From Cysteiniphilum marinum (lineage in GTDB: Bacteria; Pseudomonadota; Gammaproteobacteria; Francisellales; Francisellaceae), in contig NZ_JACYVZ010000026.1 in assembly GCF_014857925.1 (NCBI RefSeq), forward strand, positions 1 to 35,855: a stretch of DNA of 35,855 nucleotides, in the 5' to 3' direction. The translations under genes were made by a program, and so were the position numbers. Below, piece by piece: positions 10,101 to 18,219 of the stretch. Positions within the stretch are counted from its first letter, which is position 1. Each line of letters begins with the position of its first letter. Under the pieces are notes generated by a model. The model saw only the letters and a list, made by a program, of their open reading frames with translations, was not told the DNA's origin and ran no database searches.

Positions 10101-10526
10101 TCTAAAGCTATTATTGATGAGATTTCATTAACGGCGATTGCTGAGAATGGCGATGTGCTTAATATTCCAACCGATGAGTCGAAATTCACACAACTACAAG
10201 GTAAGAAGCTTTTTACTTTTGCAGTTAAAACCATGTCAATGATTATGCATAAGTGCTGCCAGCAAGCAAATATTGCCTTAAACACGGTTGATTTAGTCAT
10301 CCCGCATCAGGCAAATCAACGTATTTCTAATGCGGTTGAGAAACGCTTGAAAATGCATCCAGGCACACTTTATAGCAATATTGCACGTTTTGGTAATACC
10401 TCATCGTGCACTATCCCAATTGCTTTGAGCGAAACATTAGACGCTCAAGCGGCTGATAAAACTGTTGCATTATGCGCATTTGGCTCTGGATTTACCGCAG
10501 CAGCTGCACTTTTACGCACAAAATAG
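7191..10526 (+). CDS. Four-domain fusion: 2-oxoacid dehydrogenase E1-alpha + E1-beta + lipoyl domain + ketoacyl-ACP synthase III
   Basis: A 1111-aa multienzyme. Residues ~10-330 are an E1-alpha, thiamine diphosphate-binding, with GDG (145-147) and DN (174-175) where the family has NN. Residues ~335-670 are an E1-beta with Glu398 (SPLAEATIMG), His468 (GLGPFHAQ) and the C-terminal transketolase-type domain (DLRTIKPYD). Residues ~682-757 are a lipoyl domain with Lys722 (DLEASKSAGEI) at the lipoylation position. After a ~40-residue linker, residues ~790-1111 are a FabH-type synthase with an intact Cys908 (AACSGY), His1039 (IPHQANQR), Asn1069 (GNTSS) triad. No E2 acyltransferase core (HxxxDG) is present. 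Inferred role: decarboxylate a 2-oxoacid, load the acyl group on the lipoyl arm and pass it to Cys908 for condensation with malonyl-ACP. ATG 7191 has AAGGA 10 nt upstream; a TTG at 7077 would extend it. Domain calls are firm; the coupled reaction is inference. Confidence 0.9.
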   Translation: MNATTANLDMLINCYQKMYSIRQIDNTEAEMVNSGTANFLASSKGHEGAAIFAEYLKPQDWLHCHYRDKPLMHARGMEAKMFFYSSLCKAESASNGRQMVIGVSERKLNIVSIITPVGNQALPAVGIAQSVKDDTDNPIVYCGMGDGTTQQGEVLEAFAEAKRRTLPVLFVVQDNDYAISTQTKGNTFFSLPDHTQPNEFYDIPITYIDGTNPFTSHEKIGKIISDMRQNCAPHIIVFKVERLNSHSNADDHRIYRSSDELTNIAHNDPVLLSRQFLLNAGVKESFLQDIEAKTSQAVREAMELALKGTTPKASFDAEAPLPKHLLPTAPEYRGDFSQETRLGMGAAMREVFRQRLLNDDRVCLLGEDIEDDKGDVFGVTKGLSTQFPGRVVNSPLAEATIMGVSIGMALTGKRPVAFIQFADFMPPAYNLLFTELATMHWRSNGDWECPVIVFAACGGYRPGLGPFHAQTNEGTFAHIPGIDVYMPSNAADAAGMLNAAFESNRPSVFLYPKKLLNNASIADTTSTDVEKQIIPVGKARIVKAGSDITFVGWGNTVSLCQEAAETLETVGIDSEIIDLRTIKPYDLATVLASVEKTGHLIVTHEDNHTCGVGGDLIASVVEHAKRAVRVKRITRADTYVPCNFDNQMEVLPSYERILTGAAELLDLSLEWEIKNRNDAGFYNVEVIGASPSDESVLITELHVKVGDEIKVGDKLVDLEASKSAGEILSPSNGTIEEIYVEESERATVGDNLLKLRLPTGAQDKQKIQKRPILTRKIQQEIAKQNKQHSIYPVGISTPSFKTGSRLVTNDELLQHFPEHSSRDIIDRTGIESRFWLADHENIVDLATDVAKDALTRGNLKLSDIDMLICTTTTPDQYISPSMACLILEKLYQTYGEHNVPAYDINAACSGYLYGLQSARDYLQTRPNKRVLLISAEYMTKRMDQKDFDTAFLFGDAATATIINGDQHQADSKAIIDEISLTAIAENGDVLNIPTDESKFTQLQGKKLFTFAVKTMSMIMHKCCQQANIALNTVDLVIPHQANQRISNAVEKRLKMHPGTLYSNIARFGNTSSCTIPIALSETLDAQAADKTVALCAFGSGFTAAAALLRTK

Positions 10527-10569
10527 TTGGCAAGTAGCAGCTAACTCGTTAGATTAATTTTAAGCTTAT

Positions 10570-10595
10570 GGGGCTGATTGTTGATCATTAGCCCC
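10570..10595 (+). terminator. Hairpin downstream of the fusion gene, possible terminator
   Basis: GGGGCTGAT and ATTAGCCCC form a 9-bp stem with one G-T pair and an 8-nt loop, 43 nt after the fusion gene's stop. No run of T follows, so it is not a classic intrinsic terminator. It may stabilise the 3' end or act together with Rho. Confidence 0.4.
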
Positions 10596-10665
10596 TGAAA
10601 CAACGCAAGATAAAAATAAATAAAAACAAATTAAAAATATTATTTAAGAAATTAAGAAAAAAACT

Positions 10666-12975
10666 ATGGCAAAAAACCTTGTAATTGTTGAGTCACCTGC
10701 AAAGTCCAAGACAATTAAGAAATACTTAGGCAATGATTTTGAAATTCTTGCCTCTTATGGGCATGTTCGTGATCTTGAACCGAAAGAGTCTTCAGTCGAT
10801 GTTGAAGATCATTTCAAAATGAAATATCAACTGATTGAACGCAATAAGCGTCATATCGATGCGATTAAAAAGGCGGCCAAATCAGCTGATGAAATTTATC
10901 TGGCAACGGATCCGGATCGTGAAGGTGAAGCGATTTCTTGGCACATTTATGAGCTTTTAAATAGTGCTAAACTCATCAAAGACAAACCCGTGCATCGCAT
11001 TGCATTTAATGAGATTACCAAATCAGCTGTGAATGCCGCGGTTGCTAATCCGCGTGAGCTGGCGATGGATCTTGTTAATGCACAACAGGCGCGACGTGCT
11101 TTGGATTTTCTGGTGGGCTTTAAGCTGTCCCCTTTACTTTGGAAAAAAGTCCGTCGCGGACTTTCAGCAGGACGCGTGCAAAGTCCAGCGCTTAGAATGA
11201 TTGTAGAGCGCGAGCTTGAGATTGAAGCATTTGAATCTAAAGAGTATTGGAGCATTACTGCCGAGCTGAAAAAGCGCAAAAAATTCATGGCGAAACTCTC
11301 TATTTTTAATAATCAAAAGTGTGAGCAATTTAGCTTCACCAATGAAAGCGACGCGACAAATGCACTTGATCTTATTAAAAAAGACGCCAATGGCGAATTA
11401 GTCGTTGATGGCATTGAAAAGAAACAAAAGCGTCGCAATCCACTACCACCTTTTATTACCTCAACACTCCAGCAAGATGCCGTGCGTAAACTTGGATTTA
11501 CCACTAAGAAAACAATGATGCTAGCACAACAGCTATACGAAGGTATTGAGATTGGTAGTGAAGGCGCTGTTGGTTTGATTACTTATATGCGTACTGACTC
11601 AACCAACCTTTCACAAGATGCTTTAAATGAATTACGCAGCTTTATCGCCCAAGAATACGGTCAAGATCATCTGCCAAGTAGTCCACGCATTTACAAAACC
11701 AAAAACCAAAATGCCCAAGAAGCGCATGAGGCAATTCGCCCTACTTCAGCTTATCGTAAACCTCAAGATGTCAGAGCATTTTTATCTAATGATCAATTTA
11801 AACTATATGATCTGATATGGAAGCGTACCGTAGCTTGCCAGATGATTCATGCGTTAATGGATACTGTTGCGATTGACTTTATTACTGAAAATAAAGCACA
11901 TACTTTTAAAGCAACGGGATCAGTGGTTGCTAAACCTGGTTTCTTAGCAGTGTATCAAGAAGCCAAAGATGAAGATGCAGCAAGCGATGATAGTGAAGGC
12001 TTAATCTTACCTGAATTCAAAGAAGGTGAAAAAGTGCCGGTAGTTGATATTATCGGTAAACAGCACTTTACTGAGCCACCACCACGTTTCACGGAAGCCT
12101 CTCTTGTAAAAGCGCTTGAAGAATACGGTATTGGTCGTCCATCAACTTATGCGACGATCATCTCAACGTTACAGCAACGTGATTATGCACTATTAGAGAA
12201 AAAGCGTTTTAAACCAACCGATGTTGGTCGTATTGTTAATAGCTTTTTAACCGATTATTTCCATCGTTATGTCGAATACACTTTTACGGCGAAGCTTGAA
12301 GATGAGCTAGATAATATTGCAGATGGCAAGATCGAGTGGGTGCCGGTGTTAGAGAAATTCTGGCAGCCATTTATCAAGCAAATTACCGAGATTGATGCCA
12401 CAGTCAAAAAAAGTGATGTGACACATGAGGAAATGGATGAAGACTGCCCTGAGTGTGGAAATAAGCTTTCTATTCGTTTAGGTCGCAGTGGTCGCTTTAT
12501 CGGTTGTACGAATTATCCGGCTTGTACCTATACGCGCGCCATTGTCAAAGATGGTGAAGAGCCTCAAGAAAAAGTAGAGCCTGAGGTAGTCGCAGATCGC
12601 AAATGTCCAGCATGTGAATCAGATCTTTTAATCAAACAAGGTCGCTATGGTAAGTTTATTGGCTGTTCTAATTATCCAAAATGCAAGCATATGGAACCAC
12701 TAGAAAAGCCTAAAGACACCGGCATTGAATGTCCAAAATGCAAGAAAAACAACTTTGTTGAGAAAAAATCTCGCAAAGGTAAGGTATTCTACGCTTGCGC
12801 TGGTTTCCCTAAATGTAAGAACTCATTTTGGTATCCACCGATTGCCGAGGAATGCCCAAAATGTCATTCTCCCATACTTTTGCATAAGACCACCAAAAAA
12901 GATGGCGAGCAAAAAGTTTGCCCTAATGAAGAGTGTGATTATGTTGTTAACTTGACCTCAACAGAGCAAGAATAA
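10666..12975 (+). CDS. topA: DNA topoisomerase I
   Basis: Type IA topoisomerase that relaxes negative supercoils in the nucleoid. The TOPRIM domain (about 1-145) has Glu9 (VIVESPAKSK) and the DPDREGE acidic cluster (82-88). The catalytic tyrosine is Tyr306 in GLITYMRTDSTNLS. The C-terminal ~180 residues hold four Cys4 zinc-ribbon repeats (CPECG...CTNYPAC, CPACE...CSNYPKC, CPKCK...CAGFPKC, CPKCH...CPNEEC). At 769 aa it is shorter than the 865 aa of E. coli, mainly because the C-terminal region is compact. The ATG at 10666 is preceded only by an A-rich tract with a weak GA-rich element. It sits alone between the fusion gene and trxA, with no evident operon partner. Confidence 0.97.
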   Translation: MAKNLVIVESPAKSKTIKKYLGNDFEILASYGHVRDLEPKESSVDVEDHFKMKYQLIERNKRHIDAIKKAAKSADEIYLATDPDREGEAISWHIYELLNSAKLIKDKPVHRIAFNEITKSAVNAAVANPRELAMDLVNAQQARRALDFLVGFKLSPLLWKKVRRGLSAGRVQSPALRMIVERELEIEAFESKEYWSITAELKKRKKFMAKLSIFNNQKCEQFSFTNESDATNALDLIKKDANGELVVDGIEKKQKRRNPLPPFITSTLQQDAVRKLGFTTKKTMMLAQQLYEGIEIGSEGAVGLITYMRTDSTNLSQDALNELRSFIAQEYGQDHLPSSPRIYKTKNQNAQEAHEAIRPTSAYRKPQDVRAFLSNDQFKLYDLIWKRTVACQMIHALMDTVAIDFITENKAHTFKATGSVVAKPGFLAVYQEAKDEDAASDDSEGLILPEFKEGEKVPVVDIIGKQHFTEPPPRFTEASLVKALEEYGIGRPSTYATIISTLQQRDYALLEKKRFKPTDVGRIVNSFLTDYFHRYVEYTFTAKLEDELDNIADGKIEWVPVLEKFWQPFIKQITEIDATVKKSDVTHEEMDEDCPECGNKLSIRLGRSGRFIGCTNYPACTYTRAIVKDGEEPQEKVEPEVVADRKCPACESDLLIKQGRYGKFIGCSNYPKCKHMEPLEKPKDTGIECPKCKKNNFVEKKSRKGKVFYACAGFPKCKNSFWYPPIAEECPKCHSPILLHKTTKKDGEQKVCPNEECDYVVNLTSTEQE

Positions 12976-13016
12976 TCCACTTACCTTCAACCTTTATAAA
13001 TTGGCATGAAAGTCCA

Positions 13017-13045
13017 TTCACCTGAAGCGCCTTTTCTGCTAGAAT
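13017..13045 (+). promoter_or_regulatory. Promoter of trxA (possibly trxA-rho)
   Basis: TTCACC (13017-13022), a 17-bp spacer and an extended -10 TGCTAGAAT whose hexamer TAGAAT covers 13040-13045. This leaves a leader of about 40 nt before the trxA ATG. Confidence 0.55.
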
Positions 13046-13092
13046 CCAAAACAATCTTTTTTGACAAACTTAAACATTAAAGGAATTTAATT

Positions 13093-13416
13093 ATGTCACA
13101 ATGTATTAATATTACTGATAGTGAATTTGAATCAGCTGTTGTTAACAGCGAACAACCTGTTTTAGTTGATTTCTGGGCGCCATGGTGCGGACCTTGTAAG
13201 ATGATCGCACCGATCTTAGATCAGGTTGCTGAGCATTATGGTGAAAAACTTAAAATCGTTAAGATCAACGTTGATGACAACCAAGATACCCCTGCTAAGT
13301 TTGGTGTGCGTGGCATTCCAACGCTAATGGTTTTTAAAGATGGTGAAAACGTTGAGACCAAAGTAGGTGCCGTACAAAAATCACAATTGATTCAAATCCT
13401 TGATAAACATATTTAA
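13093..13416 (+). CDS. trxA: Thioredoxin 1
   Basis: Small cytoplasmic dithiol oxidoreductase that reduces disulfides in ribonucleotide reductase, methionine sulfoxide reductase and other clients. The single 107-aa thioredoxin fold carries the active site WCGPCK (31-36), preceded by VDFWAP. The cis-proline lies in GIPTLMVFKDGE. The length equals that of the E. coli protein. AAAGGAA is placed 7 nt before the ATG. rho follows 83 nt downstream on the same strand. The trxA-rho order is the same as in E. coli and supports gammaproteobacterial ancestry. All key residues are present and nothing is unusual. Confidence 0.97.
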   Translation: MSQCINITDSEFESAVVNSEQPVLVDFWAPWCGPCKMIAPILDQVAEHYGEKLKIVKINVDDNQDTPAKFGVRGIPTLMVFKDGENVETKVGAVQKSQLIQILDKHI

Positions 13417-13460
13417 TTTCAAATATAAAATAAAAGTAGAAATAACTTTTCGTTCAACCC

Positions 13461-13476
13461 GAAGGGGTTCCCCTTC
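13461..13476 (+). promoter_or_regulatory. Hairpin in the trxA-rho gap, possible rho leader attenuator
   Basis: GAAGGG-GTTC-CCCTTC forms a 6-bp stem with a 4-nt loop 24 nt upstream of the rho ATG. It has no T-tract, so it is not a classic terminator. In E. coli rho is autoregulated by attenuation in its leader. A similar role here is inference from position. Confidence 0.4.
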
Positions 13477-13499
13477 TTCAACATTCGTGAGAATTTTCA

Positions 13500-14759
13500 A
13501 TGAATTTAACCGACTTAAAAAACCGATCCATCCCTGAATTAATGGAGCTTTCACGCTCACTTGGACTTGAAGCCACAGGGCGCGCGCGTAAGCAAGAGAT
13601 CATTTTTAATATTTTAAAAGAGCATGCTGATAAAGGTGAAGACATCTATGGTGAAGGTGTGCTTGAGGTGCTACAAGATGGCTATGGCTTCTTGCGCTCT
13701 TCTGATACGTCATATTTTGCCTCTCCTGATGATATCTATGTCTCACCAACTTTTATCCGTAAATTGAATTTACGCACAGGGGACAGCATTATCGGTAAAA
13801 TTCGCCCACCTAAAGACAACGAGCGTTACTTTGCAGTAAAGCATATTGATAGTGTAAACTTTGACTCACCTGAGCTTGCACGCACTAAGGTGTTGTTTGA
13901 GAACTTAACCCCTGAATATGCCAAAGAACGTTTATCGATGGAATTAGGTAATGGTTCAAGTGAAGATATCACGGCACGAATTATTGATTTAGCAGCACCG
14001 TTTGGTAAAGGACAACGTGGCTTGATCGTGGCACCTCCTAAAACGGGGAAAACGATTATGATGCAAAATATTGCCTCATCCATTGCCAAGAAATATCCTG
14101 AATGTTACTTGATTGTGCTATTGATTGATGAGCGTCCTGAAGAAGTAACAGAAATGCAACGATCTGTGCGCGGTGAGGTGGTCGCCAGTACCTTTGATGA
14201 ACCAGCGGCGCGTCACGTACAATTAGCTGAGATCGTTATTGAAAAAGCAAAACGCCTAGTTGAGCATAAACAAGATGTGGTTATTTTATTGGATTCCATC
14301 ACGCGTTTGGCACGTGCTTATAATACCGTATCCCCTGCTTCAGGTCGTGTATTATCAGGTGGTGTTGAAGCCAATGCTTTGCAAAAACCAAAGCGCTTCT
14401 TTGGTGCAGCGCGTAACACGGCTGAAGGCGGTAGTTTGACGATTATTGCAACAGCGCTTGTTGAAACAGGCTCTAAAATGGATGAGGTCATCTTTGAAGA
14501 ATTTAAAGGAACCGGTAACATGGAGCTTCATTTGGATCGTAAGATTGCTGAAAAACGTGTTTATCCTGCGATTAGTTTTGGACGCTCTGGTACACGTCGT
14601 GAGGAGCTATTAACAACACAAGAAGAGCTGCAAAAACTGTGGATATTACGTAAGATTCTGCATGAAATGGAAGATACGCAAGCAATGGAGTTCTTAACAG
14701 AACGCTTGAAAAAAACGCAAACCAATGAAGAATTCTTTAATATTATGAAACGTGGTTAA
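13500..14759 (+). CDS. rho: Transcription termination factor Rho
   Basis: Hexameric RNA-dependent ATPase and helicase that ends transcription of unstructured, C-rich RNAs. Residues 1-45 are the Rho N-terminal helical domain. Residues ~48-125 are the cold-shock-like RNA-binding domain with the RNP1-like DGYGFLR (60-66). Residues ~130-419 are the RecA-type motor with Walker A APPKTGKT (178-185), Walker B-type strand [16 protein letters not shown], the Q-loop region [20 protein letters not shown] and the R-loop region. At 419 aa it equals E. coli Rho, with no insertion. The start ATG has only a weak GTGAGAA upstream, consistent with tight translational control. Expression is probably from the trxA promoter and possibly from a leader-controlled promoter. 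Confidence 0.98.
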   Translation: MNLTDLKNRSIPELMELSRSLGLEATGRARKQEIIFNILKEHADKGEDIYGEGVLEVLQDGYGFLRSSDTSYFASPDDIYVSPTFIRKLNLRTGDSIIGKIRPPKDNERYFAVKHIDSVNFDSPELARTKVLFENLTPEYAKERLSMELGNGSSEDITARIIDLAAPFGKGQRGLIVAPPKTGKTIMMQNIASSIAKKYPECYLIVLLIDERPEEVTEMQRSVRGEVVASTFDEPAARHVQLAEIVIEKAKRLVEHKQDVVILLDSITRLARAYNTVSPASGRVLSGGVEANALQKPKRFFGAARNTAEGGSLTIIATALVETGSKMDEVIFEEFKGTGNMELHLDRKIAEKRVYPAISFGRSGTRREELLTTQEELQKLWILRKILHEMEDTQAMEFLTERLKKTQTNEEFFNIMKRG

Positions 14760-14856
14760 GCTCAAATAAAGAAATATTATTCTATCTACTTCAGATAACC
14801 TAGTAAGTGGCACTCTTTTGTCGTAAACTGCAGGAAGTTTCCACTTAGCTCATGAC

Positions 14857-16377
14857 ATGATGAACTTACTTTCAAACTTAAATCAATATCAGCATAAGCG
14901 CGGCATTGAACGCGAAACCTTACGTATATTACGTTCAGGCAAAACAGCCACCTCAGACCATCCTAAAGCGCTGGGTTCAAAGCTTACCAATAGCAATATC
15001 ACGGTTGATTTTTCAGAAGGCTTGCTTGAGTTGATCACTGAACCATATGATTCTATTGATAAGACGTTCACACGCTTAGAGCATATCTTGGCTTTTTCCA
15101 CACAAAACTTACCTGAGAATGAGCTTATTTTAGCGACTAGCATGCCATTAACAACCACAGAACAAGAGATTAAAATTGCTGATTTTGGCAGCTCCAATTC
15201 AGGTAAGATGAAAGAGGTCTATCGTCGTGGTTTAGCAAAACGCTATGGCAAAATTATGCAAGCGATTTCTGGTGTGCATTATAATTTCTCATATGATGTT
15301 AATCTTATGAATGAACTCACCCAAACACGCAAAATGACCAGTGATGCGCTGTATTTCTCAGCAATCAATCATTACTTTGAGTTTATGTGGCTTATACCCT
15401 ACTTATTTGGCGCCTCGCCCATTTGTGCTAAAACTTCTGTGAAGCACAAACCTGAATATCTCACATCATTTGATGATGAATTTTATATTGGAGAGTATGC
15501 CACTAGTTTGAGAATGAGTAATTTGGGCTATCAAAGTGCGGCACAAGATAATTTATTTATCTCTTATGAGAATTTAAAAGATTATGTTTATGACTTAGTC
15601 AATGCTACTAATGTCCCCTATCCTGCATTTGAGGAAATCGGTTTATTTGATGGCAATAGTTTACGTCAACAGCTGAATGGCAGCATTCTACAAATAGAGA
15701 ATGAATATTATAGCAGTATTCGCCCAAAACAGATTGCTGAGCGCTGTGAGCGTCCGGCTTGTGCGTTACTTAATCGCGGTGTGGCTTATCTTGAAGTTCG
15801 TGTATTGGATGTTAATCCATTTTCACCACTTGGGATAGATAAAGAGACAGCACATTTTATCGAAGCCTTATTAATGACCTGCTTGATACTACCTACCAAA
15901 CAGTATTCAAAAAACAATATCGCACGCAACAAACTAAACTTCTCACAAGTTGTAACACAAGGACGCAATCCCCAATTGCAATTAATTAATAGCCAAGATA
16001 AACCGCAGTTATTACAAGCTTTAGGCATAGAGCTTCTTGAGCGCATTGCTCACACAACAAAAAACATGGGTGAGCAATACGAACAAGCTGTTAATAAACA
16101 GATCAAAAAATTAACTGATCCAACAACAACGCTTTCCGGTCAATTTATGGATGTAGTTAAAAATGGCTATTTGGATACAGTACTTAATTTATCCGCATCA
16201 AATACAGAGCATTTGCAAAAACTTAGATTAGATGACAAAGAGCGCAAAACGTTTGTGCATGAAGCACAAGCTTCACTTGCCGCACAATCGCAGCTTGAAC
16301 AAAGGGATTGCTGTGACCTTAATACCTATATTGATCATTACTACCTATCTGCAGATTGCTCACAAGTAGCCAAGTAA
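14857..16377 (+). CDS. gshA: Glutamate-cysteine ligase (gammaproteobacterial type)
   Basis: First enzyme of glutathione synthesis: ATP-dependent joining of L-glutamate and L-cysteine to gamma-glutamylcysteine in the cytoplasm. It belongs to the GshA type 1A family by GIERETLRI near the N-terminus (about residues 17-25), AISGVHYNFSYD in the middle, and AYLEVRVLDVNPFSPLGID. At 506 aa it is close to E. coli GshA (518 aa). Two ATGs occur in tandem at 14857 and 14860. AGGAAG lies rather far upstream, at 14832-14837. No gshB is next to it. Its stop is one base from the stop of the convergent hmuV gene, so there is no room for a terminator between the two transcription units. Confidence 0.95.
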   Translation: MMNLLSNLNQYQHKRGIERETLRILRSGKTATSDHPKALGSKLTNSNITVDFSEGLLELITEPYDSIDKTFTRLEHILAFSTQNLPENELILATSMPLTTTEQEIKIADFGSSNSGKMKEVYRRGLAKRYGKIMQAISGVHYNFSYDVNLMNELTQTRKMTSDALYFSAINHYFEFMWLIPYLFGASPICAKTSVKHKPEYLTSFDDEFYIGEYATSLRMSNLGYQSAAQDNLFISYENLKDYVYDLVNATNVPYPAFEEIGLFDGNSLRQQLNGSILQIENEYYSSIRPKQIAERCERPACALLNRGVAYLEVRVLDVNPFSPLGIDKETAHFIEALLMTCLILPTKQYSKNNIARNKLNFSQVVTQGRNPQLQLINSQDKPQLLQALGIELLERIAHTTKNMGEQYEQAVNKQIKKLTDPTTTLSGQFMDVVKNGYLDTVLNLSASNTEHLQKLRLDDKERKTFVHEAQASLAAQSQLEQRDCCDLNTYIDHYYLSADCSQVAK

Positions 16378-16378
16378 A

Positions 16379-17161
16379 TTAAGCAAGCACAATGACTTTC
16401 TTATTATTGTGAGGTTGATGAATAATATCCGCTTCAACTTGAAATGCCGTATAAATATGCTCTGGCGTTAATACCTTTTGTGTTTGATCAAAATTTAACA
16501 TCTGACCATTTTTTAACAGAAGGCTTTGAGGATAGAAATTAAGTGCAATATTTAAATCATGCCCAATGACAAGTACTGCCAAATCATGTTGCTGAACAAG
16601 CTCGCTTAATATTTGTAAGGTTTGACGCTGATAGTAAACATCCATATGTGCGCTATATTCATCTAACAGCAAATACCCTTGATAGCTGTTGTCATGTTGG
16701 TTTAATTGCAGTAATGCGCGTGCCAATTGCACACGTTGACGCTCACCACCGGATAATTGCTGGTATTTCTTTTGACTAAAATGTTCAGCTTTTAATAGGG
16801 ACAAAGCACATAAGGCTTTTTGATACTCTTTTTGTGAAAAGTTGCCTTTACAATAAGACAGCGCGCCTAAGAGCACATAATCAATGACGTTAATATCTGT
16901 ATAAATTTCCTCGTGCTGGGTAACATAAGCCATTTGCATGCTCTTTGTCACGGGACAGATCGCTTTTATATCCTTTTCATCTAATTTCACCTGCCCAGTA
17001 TAATGTAAATGCTCGCCTGAGATCACTTTCATCAACGTTGATTTACCTGCGCCATTTGCACCTAAGATACCGGTTATTTGCCCTTTTCTAACTGTCATTG
17101 AAACATTATCAAGCAAAGTCTTTTGTGATAACTGTAAACTAATATTCTCAAGCGTTATCAT
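16379..17161 (-). CDS. hmuV: Heme ABC transporter ATP-binding protein
   Basis: ATPase of the heme importer HmuTUV. Walker A is GANGAGKSTLM, the signature is LSGGERQRVQLARALL and the switch histidine lies in VIGHDLNIALNF. The Walker B region reads YLLLDEYSAHMD, where the family normally has LLLDEPTSALD. The catalytic Asp-Glu pair is kept, but the proline and following residues differ. The reading frame is open 20 codons further upstream, but the ATG at 17161 (260 aa, starting MITLENIS) is right because GAGGTG at the end of the permease gene is spaced for it and the family starts here. It is the last gene of the heme operon, and its coding end abuts the convergent gshA. Confidence 0.9.
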   Translation of the reverse strand: MITLENISLQLSQKTLLDNVSMTVRKGQITGILGANGAGKSTLMKVISGEHLHYTGQVKLDEKDIKAICPVTKSMQMAYVTQHEEIYTDINVIDYVLLGALSYCKGNFSQKEYQKALCALSLLKAEHFSQKKYQQLSGGERQRVQLARALLQLNQHDNSYQGYLLLDEYSAHMDVYYQRQTLQILSELVQQHDLAVLVIGHDLNIALNFYPQSLLLKNGQMLNFDQTQKVLTPEHIYTAFQVEADIIHQPHNNKKVIVLA

Positions 17162-17162
17162 C

Positions 17163-18206
17163 TTAGACACCTCGCTGCAATTTTTGACTAAACAACAAAT
17201 AAACGAAATAAGGCGCACCAATTAACGCTGTCATTAAACCGATGGGTAACTCAGCAGGTGCTAATACCACTCTGGCAACAACATCAGCAACAGTGAGTAA
17301 TAATCCGCCAAAGATACATGAGAAAAGTAGTAAATGACGATGTTCATTCCCTATAAGAAAACGAATAATGTGTGGCACAACCAAGCCGATAAAAGCCACA
17401 GGACCGGCAACTGCGGTACTAGCGCCAACAAGCAAAGCAATGGCAATAATGCTTTTTAGCTTTTGCCGATGAATATTAACACCAAGCATTCGCGCATATT
17501 GCTCACCGGCGATCATCGCATTAAGATACTTTGCAGTATTCATTAATAACATAAATGCGATAAAAATACATGGCAACAGAAACAACACCTGCCCCCATGT
17601 AATATTAGCAAAACTACCCATACTCCAAAAAGTAATGCTTCTTAAAATACTATCGTTTGATAGATATGTCATCACGCCAATCAACGCACCACACAATGCA
17701 TTAATCGCAACCCCGGCTAACACCAAGATACCTAAATTACTACGCCCCTTAGTGATCGATAATAAATACGTTAAAAAGGTAATCACCAGACTGCCCACAA
17801 ATGCGCTTAAACCCAATCCCCAAGTGATTAAGAAGCTTGTTTGTACTAAGCTTGCACTAAGTAGCAAAAACAAAATAGCAAATAGTGATGCGCCACTGGT
17901 CATCCCTAAAAGGGCAGGATCTGCCAAAGGATTGCGAAATAGCCCTTGCATGACAACACCAGCAACAGCAAGTGCACTACCAACAACTACGGTTGCAATT
18001 AAGCGCGGCAATCTAAGCTCTAATGCTACCTTTTGCATAAAACTGCCATCGACAAACAATTGTGAAAACTGCAAATTTAATGCGCCAAACAACAGCGATA
18101 ATAAACAAGCCGCAATGAGCAAAACCATAAATACGCAAAACCAAAAACAGTATTTCTGGCGTTGTAAAGTAAATAGGGATTTAGCGGCTATATTATGTGC
18201 TTGCAT
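17163..18206 (-). CDS. hmuU: Heme ABC transporter permease (FecCD family)
   Basis: Inner-membrane permease that dimerises to pass heme from HmuT to the cytoplasm. FecCD family landmarks: RLPRLIATVVVGSALAVAGVVMQGLFRNPLADPALLGMTSGAS near TM2-3, and GPVAFIGLVVPHIIRFLIGNEHR, the coupling-helix region facing the ATPase. About ten helices in 347 aa, the normal length. The ATG is at 18206, 13 nt after the hmuT stop. hmuV starts 1 nt past this gene's stop codon, and its ribosome binding site lies within the last codons of this gene, which implies translational coupling. Heme rather than siderophore specificity is inferred from the neighbours hmuT and hugZ. Confidence 0.92.
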   Translation of the reverse strand: MQAHNIAAKSLFTLQRQKYCFWFCVFMVLLIAACLLSLLFGALNLQFSQLFVDGSFMQKVALELRLPRLIATVVVGSALAVAGVVMQGLFRNPLADPALLGMTSGASLFAILFLLLSASLVQTSFLITWGLGLSAFVGSLVITFLTYLLSITKGRSNLGILVLAGVAINALCGALIGVMTYLSNDSILRSITFWSMGSFANITWGQVLFLLPCIFIAFMLLMNTAKYLNAMIAGEQYARMLGVNIHRQKLKSIIAIALLVGASTAVAGPVAFIGLVVPHIIRFLIGNEHRHLLLFSCIFGGLLLTVADVVARVVLAPAELPIGLMTALIGAPYFVYLLFSQKLQRGV

Positions 18207-18219
18207 TTTTGTTCTCTTT

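Noticed and set aside
13461-13476. Intrinsic terminator between trxA and rho
   Set aside because: The stem is not followed by a T-run, so it was kept only as a leader hairpin.
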